DNA of 64,000 nt, taken from contig NZ_JAOYFC010000003.1 in assembly GCF_025802015.1 (NCBI RefSeq), forward strand, positions 1-64,000, given 5' to 3'. The translations under genes were made by a program, and so were the position numbers. The notes below the pieces were generated by a model that worked only from the letters and a program-made list of their open reading frames with translations, was not told the DNA's origin and did no database searches. Within the stretch, counting starts at the first letter, position 1. Every line of letters begins with the position of its first letter. Of this stretch, positions 8,322 through 16,581 are shown piece after piece. This stretch comes from Falsihalocynthiibacter halioticoli. Its GTDB lineage: Bacteria > Pseudomonadota > Alphaproteobacteria > Rhodobacterales > Rhodobacteraceae.

Positions 8322-9304
8322 GCCCAGTTTCCCTTCGACATGAGGCCAAGAATTTCGAGCTGTCGCCAGTTTATGTATTTCTCACTCCAATCGGTCCAAA
8401 GGTTTGGCGTTTGAATGGAGCCCTCTGCATAAGACCGGTATTCGACACTGTTTGAAAAGTGTTCTTTGCGAACCAGCTCCTCCTTGGCCTTCTGCTCAAA
8501 GTTATCAAGGAACTTCGCATGCATGAGGCATCCGCTTGTCTTTTCTCCGCCCCAACTTTCGTAAACTAGGTTTAAACCACGCGGCAAAAGCATGTGTGTG
8601 CTTGAGCAATAAACGTAACCGCGCTTCCATTTCACCAGAGGAATCTTGTTCAGCGCGGGCGCATTCTCCGGCTCGTCAGGGAAAAAGTAGCGTGCACGCG
8701 GCCCGCCCTGAATCCAAAGATTTCCGAACCTTTGGTTCATCTTGTAAGTATAGTTGCCACTGTCAAACCAGTTCGCGATTTCGAATGGATCTTGCCCCGA
8801 ACGATACGGCACAGCATCAAGAGGCCCTTTCGGATACATATCAAGCTGCATCGCCGAGAAGCTCCTGATCGACGAAGTATCAAGCCAATCGGTCAACGCA
8901 CCAAGCCCGCGCGTATCGCAGAACGGATAAACCAGAAACTCGTCAACATCGACAGTCACACACCAATGGTTACGCCCATATCGAAACAGCAGATAATTTA
9001 GCCAATCCGCGCCATATTGCGCCCGCTTATAGCTTTTGGGTGTTCTCCAGAGCGATACATCCGGTTGTTCGGCAAGGTACTCACGGCTTCCATCATTGCT
9101 GTCATTATCGACAATCAGAAAATGATTTACGCCCAGCTTCCGATAGTACTGGAGGAAATATTCAAGCCGGACTTTCTCGTTCCGCAAGGTTGCAAAGCAT
9201 AGAATGTCAGTCGCCTTCAGCGCCTCTGTACGATTAGCAACAGGCTTTAACTCAAAGCTTTTTCGAAGCGCCCGAGCCCTAAGGCGGCGGCGCTTGGCAC
9301 CCAT
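8318..9304 (-). CDS. Glycosyltransferase family 2-type protein (paralogue 1)
   Basis: About 328 residues of a GT-A glycosyltransferase. It shows FATLRNEKVRLEYFLQYY, the HFLIVDNDSNDGS nucleotide-binding turn, a DxD-type metal motif VDVDEF, and a conserved LNKIPLVKW segment. It closely resembles the next gene (9485-10513), so the two are a local duplication that has diverged. The start is uncertain: ATG 9304 aligns with the common family start, and a GTG at 9361 would add 19 residues. No membrane segment; it would work on the cytoplasmic face. Confidence 0.8.
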   Translation of the reverse strand: MGAKRRRLRARALRKSFELKPVANRTEALKATDILCFATLRNEKVRLEYFLQYYRKLGVNHFLIVDNDSNDGSREYLAEQPDVSLWRTPKSYKRAQYGADWLNYLLFRYGRNHWCVTVDVDEFLVYPFCDTRGLGALTDWLDTSSIRSFSAMQLDMYPKGPLDAVPYRSGQDPFEIANWFDSGNYTYKMNQRFGNLWIQGGPRARYFFPDEPENAPALNKIPLVKWKRGYVYCSSTHMLLPRGLNLVYESWGGEKTSGCLMHAKFLDNFEQKAKEELVRKEHFSNSVEYRSYAEGSIQTPNLWTDWSEKYINWRQLEILGLMSKGNWA

Positions 9305-9484
9305 CACATATGATCCGGCAATCCCCAATTCATGCCCTTTGCGTCTTGGTTTCCTCGACACCTAAACGTCATGTCTTAACATGGAATTAGGCTCAACCCA
9401 TCATTCTGCGCGCCAATTGAATAGCCCGCTTTTCTTACAGTAGTCCGCTCAAAGATATTGGTAAACAGAGGAAGTTACGGTGCG

Positions 9485-10513
9485 TTAGTCCCAATCTCCG
9501 CGTGACAGAAGCCCGAGGTTCTCTAGTTGCTCCCAACCCTCATACTTAACCGAGGTCTCGCACCACAGATCTGGATTCTCGGCGAGGGCATCATAGTACC
9601 GTTCGTAGAGCACGCTGTTGGCAAAGTGCTCTTTGCGATGCTTCTCCTCAACCGATTTACGGGTAATTTCAGGTAGAAATTTCGTGTGGAGCAGCGCGCC
9701 GCTTGGGGGCGTATTTCCGTTATGGTCGTAGACCCGGTTCAAACGTTTTGGCAACATCGAATGGGTTGAATTGACAAAGGCAAACCTCCGGCTCCACTTG
9801 ACCAGCGGGATTTTGTTCAAAGTCGGCGAGCGGCGCAGCTCATCAGCAAAGAACACTCGCTCTCGTACGCCGCCCTGAATCCAATAATTCTCCATCGGCA
9901 TTTGTTTTTGGTATCGGATGTTGTCTCCGTCATACCACTTTAGAATACTCAACGGATCGTCTCCGCTTTGAAAGGTTTGATCGCTCACCGGCCCTTTGGG
10001 GTAAAGATCAATCATCACCGCTCCAAAAGACCGGCGAGCTGTGGATTCCAAATGGTTAGTAAGGTCTCTAAGACTTCGGCTTTCGTTATGCGGGAACACC
10101 AAAAGTTCATCGGCATCAAGCGTCAAGGTCCAATGGCCATGACCGTATTTCCACAAAAGCCACATTACCCAATCCACGCCGTAACGCGATCTCTTGTAGC
10201 TCGCACTAGTCGTCCACAGCGAAACGTCAGGCTGATCGGCGAGAAACGCGCGGCTGCCGTCGTCACTCCCATTATCAACAAACAGGAAATGCCGTATGCC
10301 CAGCGCGCGATAATACGAAAGGAAATGCGGCAATCGACCTATCTCATTTCGGATCGTACCAAAGACGAGGATTTCATCGCGCTTTATCTGGGCAGTTCGA
10401 TCGACCACGGCCTGAAGCTCGCGTCGCTTCCATAGGGCGCGAACAATAAATTTTTGGCGCTTGAGGCGCAGACGAAGCGCGGTGCGTAGGGTGTTAATCA
10501 AGCCCTTAGACAC
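9485..10513 (-). CDS. Glycosyltransferase family 2-type protein (paralogue 2)
   Basis: 342 residues, GT-A fold: VFGTIRNEIGRLPHFLSYY, HFLFVDNGSDDGS, metal motif LDADEL, and LNKIPLVKW, in the same order and spacing as in the downstream paralogue. The N-terminus is basic. The start at GTG 10513 has a poorly spaced AGGTGG, so it could lie slightly downstream. It starts 10 bases after galE, in one operon, and is separated from the downstream paralogue by about 180 bases, the largest gap in the block. Sugar specificity is not readable. Confidence 0.8.
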   Translation of the reverse strand: MSKGLINTLRTALRLRLKRQKFIVRALWKRRELQAVVDRTAQIKRDEILVFGTIRNEIGRLPHFLSYYRALGIRHFLFVDNGSDDGSRAFLADQPDVSLWTTSASYKRSRYGVDWVMWLLWKYGHGHWTLTLDADELLVFPHNESRSLRDLTNHLESTARRSFGAVMIDLYPKGPVSDQTFQSGDDPLSILKWYDGDNIRYQKQMPMENYWIQGGVRERVFFADELRRSPTLNKIPLVKWSRRFAFVNSTHSMLPKRLNRVYDHNGNTPPSGALLHTKFLPEITRKSVEEKHRKEHFANSVLYERYYDALAENPDLWCETSVKYEGWEQLENLGLLSRGDWD

Positions 10514-10523
10514 CCCACCCCAC

Positions 10524-11507
10524 CTATTTCTCGTAGGAACCGTTCTGATGCCAGCGCCACGCGTCCGCGATCATGGTTTCCAATGTGGAACGCGTTGGTT
10601 TCCAGCCCAGTTCTTTTTCTGCGCGAACACTTCCAGACACGAGCTTTGTACAATCACCAGCGCGTCGCGGACCTTCGTTATAAGGAACCTCGCGATTGGT
10701 TACAGAACGAGAATGCGAAATCACTTCGCGGACGGAAAACCCCTTCCCGGTCCCAAGATTAAACACGCGGCTCGGTTTGCCGTCCTGAAGCCATTTCAAC
10801 CCCAAGACATGTGCATCAACCAGATCGCAAACATGCACATAGTCTCTGATGCAGGTTCCGTCCGGCGTATCGTAATCCGTACCGAATACAGTTAGGGCGG
10901 CGCGCTTACCATCAATTGCATCAAGCATGAGCGGGATCAGATGGGTCTCTGGCTGATGAAACTCACCAACTTCACCATCGGGGTCCGCACCCGCGACATT
11001 GAAATAGCGAAAGATAACGTGGTTCAGCCCGTGGCTTTCGCGGAAGTTCTCAAGAATATCCTCAATCGCGCGTTTGCTTGCACCATAGGCATTGATTGGC
11101 GTTTGTGGACACATCTCATCAAGCGTGACATTGTCGTGATCGCCATAGGTCGCGCAGGTCGAAGAAAACACGAAGTTCATGCATCCCGCCGCAACTGCGG
11201 CTTCGATCAACGACAAGCTGCCTGTGACGTTGTTGTGCCAGTATTTACCGGGGTCCGACATGCTCTCGCCAACCTGCGAAAGCGCCGCAAAATGCATTAC
11301 GGCAACTGGCTTATACTCCGCAAATACGGCATCCAGCTTTTCACGATCCGTAAGGTCGCCTTGTACCAGCGGACCGAATTTCACAGCATCAGCCCAGCCC
11401 GTGATCAGGCTGTCATATGTTACCGGATTAAAGCCGGCTTGCCGCAGCGCTTTACAGGCATGGGAGCCGATATAGCCCGCACCGCCGGTTACCAACACGT
11501 TCTGCAT
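10524..11507 (-). CDS. galE: UDP-glucose 4-epimerase
   Basis: 327 residues of the extended short-chain dehydrogenase family. The NAD-binding VTGGAGYIGSH is at the N-terminus, the catalytic YGASK lies near residue 145, and the Ser/Thr of SSTCATYG precedes it. It interconverts UDP-glucose and UDP-galactose, feeding galactose into surface polysaccharide. It lies 11 bases after galU on the same strand, with AAGGG before ATG 11507. UDP-glucuronate or UDP-GlcNAc epimerases share these motifs, but length and neighbour favour GalE. Confidence 0.93.
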   Translation of the reverse strand: MQNVLVTGGAGYIGSHACKALRQAGFNPVTYDSLITGWADAVKFGPLVQGDLTDREKLDAVFAEYKPVAVMHFAALSQVGESMSDPGKYWHNNVTGSLSLIEAAVAAGCMNFVFSSTCATYGDHDNVTLDEMCPQTPINAYGASKRAIEDILENFRESHGLNHVIFRYFNVAGADPDGEVGEFHQPETHLIPLMLDAIDGKRAALTVFGTDYDTPDGTCIRDYVHVCDLVDAHVLGLKWLQDGKPSRVFNLGTGKGFSVREVISHSRSVTNREVPYNEGPRRAGDCTKLVSGSVRAEKELGWKPTRSTLETMIADAWRWHQNGSYEK

Positions 11508-11518
11508 GTGCTTAACCC

Positions 11519-12412
11519 TTATTCAGCCGCATTCCGCTGGGCGACAACATCATTCAGGTAGCTTTCAAACTCACCGCGAAGCTCATCACGCGCAAGCGCG
11601 AAAGCTACTGTTGCCTGAAGGAAGCCCGCCTTAGAGCCACAATCATACCGCTCGCCCTCGAACCGAAGTCCATTTACAGGGCGGCCATGCTTGATCTCTT
11701 CGGCAATAGCATCGGTTAGCTGCACTTCGCCACCTGCACCTTGCTTGGTCTTGTTAAGTGTCCGAAGGACATCAGGCGTAAGGATATATCGGCCAATCAC
11801 AGCCGTTGTGGAGGGTTCTTCGCCAAGCGGCGGTTTCTCGACCATACCCTTGACCGAAACTACATCGCCACCATCCTTTTCGATATCAAGGATACCATAG
11901 GAAGAGGCCCGCTCCTTGGGCACATCCATTGCAGCAACCATACAGCCGCCTGTTTCTTCATAGGCCTCGGTCATCTGCTGAAGGCAAGGTTTTTCACCTG
12001 CAATCACATCATCCGGCAAGATCACCGCGAAGGGTTCGTTCGCGATCAAACGACGCGCGCACCAAACCGCATGACCAAGCCCCATTGCCTTATGTTGACG
12101 AATATATGCAATCGCACCGGATTCCATATTGGTCGACTTTAGAACATCAAGGAGCGCCTTCTTGTCTTTCTTCCGTAGCTCATTTTCGAGCTGCGGCGCA
12201 TGGTCGAAATAGTCCTCAAGCGCACCTTTGCCGCGCGACGTGACAAAAATGAATTCCTTGATCCCAGCAGCGCGCGCCTCATCAATGGCATATTGAATGA
12301 GAGGCCGGTCAACCAAGGTCATAATCTCTTTGGGAACAGATTTCGTCGCAGGCAAAAAACGCGTTCCCAGTCCAGCAACTGGAAACACGGCTTTGGTGAC
12401 TTTACGCTTCAT
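11519..12412 (-). CDS. galU: UTP-glucose-1-phosphate uridylyltransferase
   Basis: 297 residues. The nucleotidyltransferase signature AGLGTRFLPATKSVPKE is at the N-terminus, with ILPDDV and GRYILTPDV further in. It makes UDP-glucose from UTP and glucose-1-phosphate, the substrate of the adjacent galE. An in-frame TTG at 12427 overlaps the GGAAG SD, so ATG 12412 is the better start. The 134 bases upstream, before cysQ, may hold a promoter; I see no clear consensus. Confidence 0.94.
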   Translation of the reverse strand: MKRKVTKAVFPVAGLGTRFLPATKSVPKEIMTLVDRPLIQYAIDEARAAGIKEFIFVTSRGKGALEDYFDHAPQLENELRKKDKKALLDVLKSTNMESGAIAYIRQHKAMGLGHAVWCARRLIANEPFAVILPDDVIAGEKPCLQQMTEAYEETGGCMVAAMDVPKERASSYGILDIEKDGGDVVSVKGMVEKPPLGEEPSTTAVIGRYILTPDVLRTLNKTKQGAGGEVQLTDAIAEEIKHGRPVNGLRFEGERYDCGSKAGFLQATVAFALARDELRGEFESYLNDVVAQRNAAE

Positions 12413-12546
12413 AATATACACTTCCAAATTAGTTTAGGTCTTGGGCCGTACTGCACAGACCAGACTACAATGTGGGATTTAAAAAAGATACGATTTACAG
12501 AGAAAATGGCTGACTGCGCGCGGTTGTCTCCAGAAAGAGTTGGAAC

Positions 12547-13344
12547 TTAGGCTTTCTGCAGCTCAACGCCCGGTGCATAGGCAATAAAGAAAGGGTTCGC
12601 ATACTCCGGCTTTCCGTAAGTCAACGGCGTATGGTCATCGAACCGCACAACCTGGCCGCCCGCACCATTCAGAACAGCATGACCAGCAGCGGTGTCCCAC
12701 TCCATTGTGCGCCCGACACGTGGATAGATGTCAGCCTCACCGGTCGCCACAAGACAGAACTTGAGCGAGGACCCCGCACTCCGGCTATCTTTGATTGCGT
12801 ATTTGTTGATGTAATCTTCTGTGGCTTGATCGCGATGCGATTTGGAGGCCACGATCATCAGCGCAGTGTTATCCGGTGTGGACACCGAAATAGGAGAGAC
12901 TGGCCCGATTGCTTCCTTGTCAAATGCACCGGTCTCCTCAACGGTTTGTCCATCTGCTTGGGTATAGAACAAACGGTTTTTAGCGGGCGCATAGACCACA
13001 CCACGAATAGGAACCCCATCGACAACATAAGCAATGTTCACGGTGAAATCACCGCGACGATGAATGAACTCTTTAGTGCCATCCAGCGGATCAACAATAA
13101 TGAAAGTGTCCGACTTCTCGCTATGCGAGGCTGATTGCTCCTCTGTGATGAGGGTCACATCCGGAAAAGCTTCCCGAATGCCAGCCGAAATGATCGCATC
13201 CGCGGCCTCGTCAGCAGCGGTTACGGGGCTGTCATCGGATTTGGTTTTCACGTCGAAATCATCTGAATTGTAGATTTCCATGATCTTGTCACCCGCCTCA
13301 AGCGCTAGGCGGCGAAACACATGTGTGAGTTGGTCAAAGTTCAA
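12547..13344 (-). CDS. cysQ: 3'(2'),5'-bisphosphate nucleotidase CysQ
   Basis: 265 residues of the inositol monophosphatase superfamily. Metal ligands are visible: the EEQ motif near residue 70, DPLDGTKEF near 84-92, and WDTAAGHAVL near 215. It hydrolyses PAP, the by-product of PAPS-dependent sulfate transfer, to AMP, and may also control PAPS levels. Position upstream of galU in the block that ends in a sulfotransferase gives it a clear local job. It begins at TTG 13344, supported by AGGAG seven bases upstream. Confidence 0.92.
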   Translation of the reverse strand: MNFDQLTHVFRRLALEAGDKIMEIYNSDDFDVKTKSDDSPVTAADEAADAIISAGIREAFPDVTLITEEQSASHSEKSDTFIIVDPLDGTKEFIHRRGDFTVNIAYVVDGVPIRGVVYAPAKNRLFYTQADGQTVEETGAFDKEAIGPVSPISVSTPDNTALMIVASKSHRDQATEDYINKYAIKDSRSAGSSLKFCLVATGEADIYPRVGRTMEWDTAAGHAVLNGAGGQVVRFDDHTPLTYGKPEYANPFFIAYAPGVELQKA

Positions 13345-13472
13345 AGCAATGCTCCTGATTAGGAAAACCGAGTGGTCACTTGTTTATAAAAAGTCGCCCC
13401 CTTATGCTCATTTGATAAGGAAACAGCAAGAATTCCTTGTAAAACTTCAGGAACTATACGTTTCAGGTCACA

Positions 13473-14297
13473 ATGTTTCAGGCACCAAGAAAAAAGAAAA
13501 ACGGATTTCAGGTCGCTTTCGGCATTCTGGAGCTGATCTACCATGCGACTGTCAGAGAGGTTCGCAAAAGTCACGGCAACGCCATAATCGGGCTGCTGCT
13601 GAACCTTGCCCAGACCCTCGTACTGGTCGGGGTTTTCTTTGTTATGTTCTCGTTGCTTGGGTTGCGCGGTTCCTCAATTCGCGGGGATTTCCTGCTCTAT
13701 CTGCTGTCCGGCATTTTCCTGTTTATGACGCACGTCAAAACCGTGGGCTCTGTTGTCGGCTCTGATGGTCCGACCTCTGCGATGATGAAACACGGACCGA
13801 TGAACACCATCATTGCGATTGCATCCTCTGCGCTCGCCGCGCTCTATATTCAGGTGCTATCGGTTCTGGTTGTTCTGTTTGTCTACTACGCCGCGTTTAC
13901 ACCTTTCACGATCTACAACCCCGCCGGCGCCTTCGCGATGCTTCTGCTCTCCTGGGCATATGGCATTGCCGTCGGCATGGTGTTTCTGGCACTCAAACCT
14001 TGGTTTCCGAATTTCGTCGGAATCGCGACAACCGTTTATCAGCGCGCAAACATGATCGCCTCGGGCAAAATGTTCGTCGCGAAAACGCTACCAAGCTGGA
14101 TGCTGCCGTTTTTCGATTGGAACCCGCTCTTTCATTGTATCGACCAATCCCGCGGGTTCACCTTTATCAATTACACCGCAACGGTCACGTCTATCTCCTA
14201 TCCAGTGACGGTCACGCTCGTAATGATGATGATTGGGTTGATGGGCGAGTTCTATACACGGAAACATGCATCCCTTAGCTGGAGTGCGGGCCGATAA
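13473..14297 (+). CDS. ABC-2 type polysaccharide export permease
   Basis: 274 residues with about six hydrophobic segments, a basic cytoplasmic N-terminus and the overall plan of KpsM/Wzm-type permeases that move finished glycans across the inner membrane. It is transcribed divergently from cysQ and the glycosyltransferase operon, so it is probably the exporter for that glycan. No ABC ATPase gene (KpsT/Wzt) is adjacent; dnaK comes next. The ATPase must be elsewhere if the system works. Confidence 0.85.
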   Translation: MFQAPRKKKNGFQVAFGILELIYHATVREVRKSHGNAIIGLLLNLAQTLVLVGVFFVMFSLLGLRGSSIRGDFLLYLLSGIFLFMTHVKTVGSVVGSDGPTSAMMKHGPMNTIIAIASSALAALYIQVLSVLVVLFVYYAAFTPFTIYNPAGAFAMLLLSWAYGIAVGMVFLALKPWFPNFVGIATTVYQRANMIASGKMFVAKTLPSWMLPFFDWNPLFHCIDQSRGFTFINYTATVTSISYPVTVTLVMMMIGLMGEFYTRKHASLSWSAGR

Positions 14298-14449
14298 ACG
14301 CGTTTCCGAATGCAAGCGACAATTGCCTTATCCCGCCCGAAATGACTCAAAAACAAAGGATTCCACGCCGTTAGCCGGTATTGTCGCCTATTCGTAAGAT
14401 TTGACTCAGTTTTTTTGCATCATATTGCCAAAAACCCGCCCCCGAACCG

Positions 14450-14478
14450 CTTGCAGGTGTGAATTGCGCCCCCTATAT
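14450..14478 (+). promoter_or_regulatory. RpoH (sigma-32) heat-shock promoter of dnaK
   Basis: CTTG at 14450-14453 is followed by 18 bases and then CCTATAT at 14472-14478, an exact fit to the alphaproteobacterial heat-shock consensus CTTG-N17/18-CYTATNT. It predicts a 5' leader of about 100 bases before dnaK. The preceding 150 bases after the permease gene hold no other gene. Confidence 0.85.
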
Positions 14479-14587
14479 ACCGCTTGAAGCTGGAACGGGA
14501 TCTCCCCGTATCCATTAACAGTCCGGAGCCGAGATGCCTTGCATGGGTCCGCGCTCCTAAACATCGCCTAATAAAGGGGTACTGAAT

Positions 14588-16507
14588 ATGGCAAAAGTCA
14601 TTGGCATTGACCTTGGAACTACAAACTCTTGCGTCGCCATTATGGATGGGTCGCAGCCACGCGTTATCGAAAACGCTGAAGGCGCACGCACAACGCCTTC
14701 GATCGTCGCATTCGCAGACGATGAACGCCTCGTTGGCCAGCCTGCTAAACGTCAGGCCGTTACCAACCCGGAAAACACAATCTTTGGCGTAAAGCGCCTT
14801 ATCGGTCGTCGCGCAGACGACTCCCATCTGGCAAAAGACAAAGCGAACCTGCCCTTCGACGTGATCGATGGCGGCAACGGCGACGCTTGGGTAAAAGTCC
14901 ACGGCGAGAAATATTCGCCAAGCCAGATTTCCGCATTCATCCTGCAAAAGATGAAAGAGACCGCCGAGTCCTATCTTGGTGAAGACGTAACTCAGGCCGT
15001 TATCACGGTACCTGCATACTTCAACGACGCTCAGCGTCAGGCAACTAAAGATGCCGGTAAAATCGCTGGCCTCGAAGTGCTGCGGATCATCAACGAGCCG
15101 ACAGCCGCCGCGCTGGCCTATGGTCTCGACAAGAAAGACACACAGACAATCGCTGTTTATGACCTCGGTGGTGGTACATTCGACGTAACCATCCTCGAAA
15201 TCGACGACGGCCTCTTTGAAGTTAAATCCACCAACGGTGACACATTCCTCGGTGGTGAAGACTTCGACATGCGCATCGTTGACTATCTTGCTGGCGAATT
15301 CAAAAAAGAGAACGGCGTTGATCTGACCAAAGACAAAATGGCTCTCCAGCGTCTGAAAGAAGCTGCCGAGAAAGCCAAGATCGAACTGTCGTCTTCGACA
15401 CAAACTGAGATCAACCAGCCGTTCATCTCGATGGACCCGAAAGGCGGCCAGCCGCTGCACCTCGTGCTCAAACTGACACGTGCGAAGCTCGAAAGCCTTG
15501 TTGGCGATCTTATCAAGTCTTCGTTGAAGCCTTGTAAGGAAGCTCTCAAAGACGCCGGCCTTTCCACAGGTGACATCGACGAGATCGTTCTTGTTGGTGG
15601 TATGACCCGTATGCCGAAGGTGATCGAAGAGGTCAGCAAGTTCTTTGGTAAAGAGCCAAACAAAGGCGTGAACCCAGACGAAGTTGTGGCCATGGGTGCT
15701 GCAATTCAGGCCGGTGTTCTTCAGGGTGACGTGAAGGACGTTGTTCTTCTCGACGTTACGCCACTGTCTCTTGGTATCGAAACTCTTGGTGGTGTGTTCA
15801 CACGTCTTATCGACCGCAACACAACAATCCCAACCAAGAAATCGCAGATCTTCTCGACTGCCGAAGACAACCAGAACGCTGTGACTCTGCGGGTTTTCCA
15901 AGGTGAGCGCGAGATGGCTGCCGACAACAAGATCCTCGGCCAGTTCAACCTCGAAGATATCCCGCCCGCACCACGCGGCATGCCTCAGATCGAAGTGACC
16001 TTCGACATTGACGCAAACGGTATCGTTGAAGTTGGTGCCAAAGACAAAGGCACAGGCAAAGAGCAGAAAATCACCATTCAAGCTTCCGGTGGCCTGTCGG
16101 ATGACGACATCGAAGCAATGGTGAAAGACGCTGAAGAAAACGCCGATGCAGACAAAGAGCGTAAAGAGCTTATCGAAGCCAAGAACCAAGCCGAGAGCCT
16201 GATTCACAGCACCGAGAAAGCCCTTGAGGAGCACAAAGAGAAAGTTGACCCAACAACTGTTGAGGCCATCGAACTCGCAATCTCCGCGCTTCAGGAAAAC
16301 CTCGAGTCCGAGGACGCAAGCAAAATCAAAGCTGGCATCCAGAACGTGACAGAGGCGTCGATGAAACTTGGCGAAGCAATTTACAAAGCCTCTCAAGAGG
16401 AAGCTGGTGAAGAGCCCGCCGAAGTTGACGAACCGACTGCAAACGCCGCTGATGACGATATCGTCGATGCAGACTTCGAAGATCTGGACGATAGCAAACG
16501 CAACTAA
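14588..16507 (+). CDS. dnaK: Molecular chaperone DnaK (Hsp70)
   Basis: 639 residues, full length. The ATPase domain has GIDLGTTNSCVAI (from residue 5), the VYDLGGGTFDVTI phosphate-2 motif (near 193) and VLVGGMTRMP. The substrate domain follows, and the tail is acidic, ending in DDDIVDADFEDLDD. It refolds and protects proteins with DnaJ and GrpE; grpE is at the right edge of the window. The heat-shock promoter lies about 110 bases upstream, with AGGGG before the ATG. An open antisense frame across it is a codon-bias artefact. Confidence 0.99.
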   Translation: MAKVIGIDLGTTNSCVAIMDGSQPRVIENAEGARTTPSIVAFADDERLVGQPAKRQAVTNPENTIFGVKRLIGRRADDSHLAKDKANLPFDVIDGGNGDAWVKVHGEKYSPSQISAFILQKMKETAESYLGEDVTQAVITVPAYFNDAQRQATKDAGKIAGLEVLRIINEPTAAALAYGLDKKDTQTIAVYDLGGGTFDVTILEIDDGLFEVKSTNGDTFLGGEDFDMRIVDYLAGEFKKENGVDLTKDKMALQRLKEAAEKAKIELSSSTQTEINQPFISMDPKGGQPLHLVLKLTRAKLESLVGDLIKSSLKPCKEALKDAGLSTGDIDEIVLVGGMTRMPKVIEEVSKFFGKEPNKGVNPDEVVAMGAAIQAGVLQGDVKDVVLLDVTPLSLGIETLGGVFTRLIDRNTTIPTKKSQIFSTAEDNQNAVTLRVFQGEREMAADNKILGQFNLEDIPPAPRGMPQIEVTFDIDANGIVEVGAKDKGTGKEQKITIQASGGLSDDDIEAMVKDAEENADADKERKELIEAKNQAESLIHSTEKALEEHKEKVDPTTVEAIELAISALQENLESEDASKIKAGIQNVTEASMKLGEAIYKASQEEAGEEPAEVDEPTANAADDDIVDADFEDLDDSKRN

Positions 16508-16508
16508 A

Positions 16509-16558
16509 TGAAAGCTGCATAGCTTTCAGCGACCGGCCCGCAAGTTGTCGGGCCGGTC
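16509..16558 (+). terminator. Two consecutive hairpins between dnaK and dnaJ
   Basis: The first hairpin is an 8-bp stem with GCAT loop (16509-16516 with 16521-16528), directly after the dnaK stop. The second is a perfect 10-bp GC-rich stem (16531-16540 with 16549-16558, loop of 8). Only a weak T tract follows, so it looks like a partial terminator or RNA-stability element that would lower dnaJ relative to dnaK. It is not a full stop, since dnaJ begins 24 bases later. Confidence 0.6.
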
Positions 16559-16581
16559 TTTGCGTTCCTAAGGGGTAACAC

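Noticed and set aside
14420..16396. 658-residue open frame antisense to dnaK
   Set aside because: Long antisense frames opposite dnaK are a well-known result of its codon usage. The translation has no family features, and it covers the heat-shock promoter.
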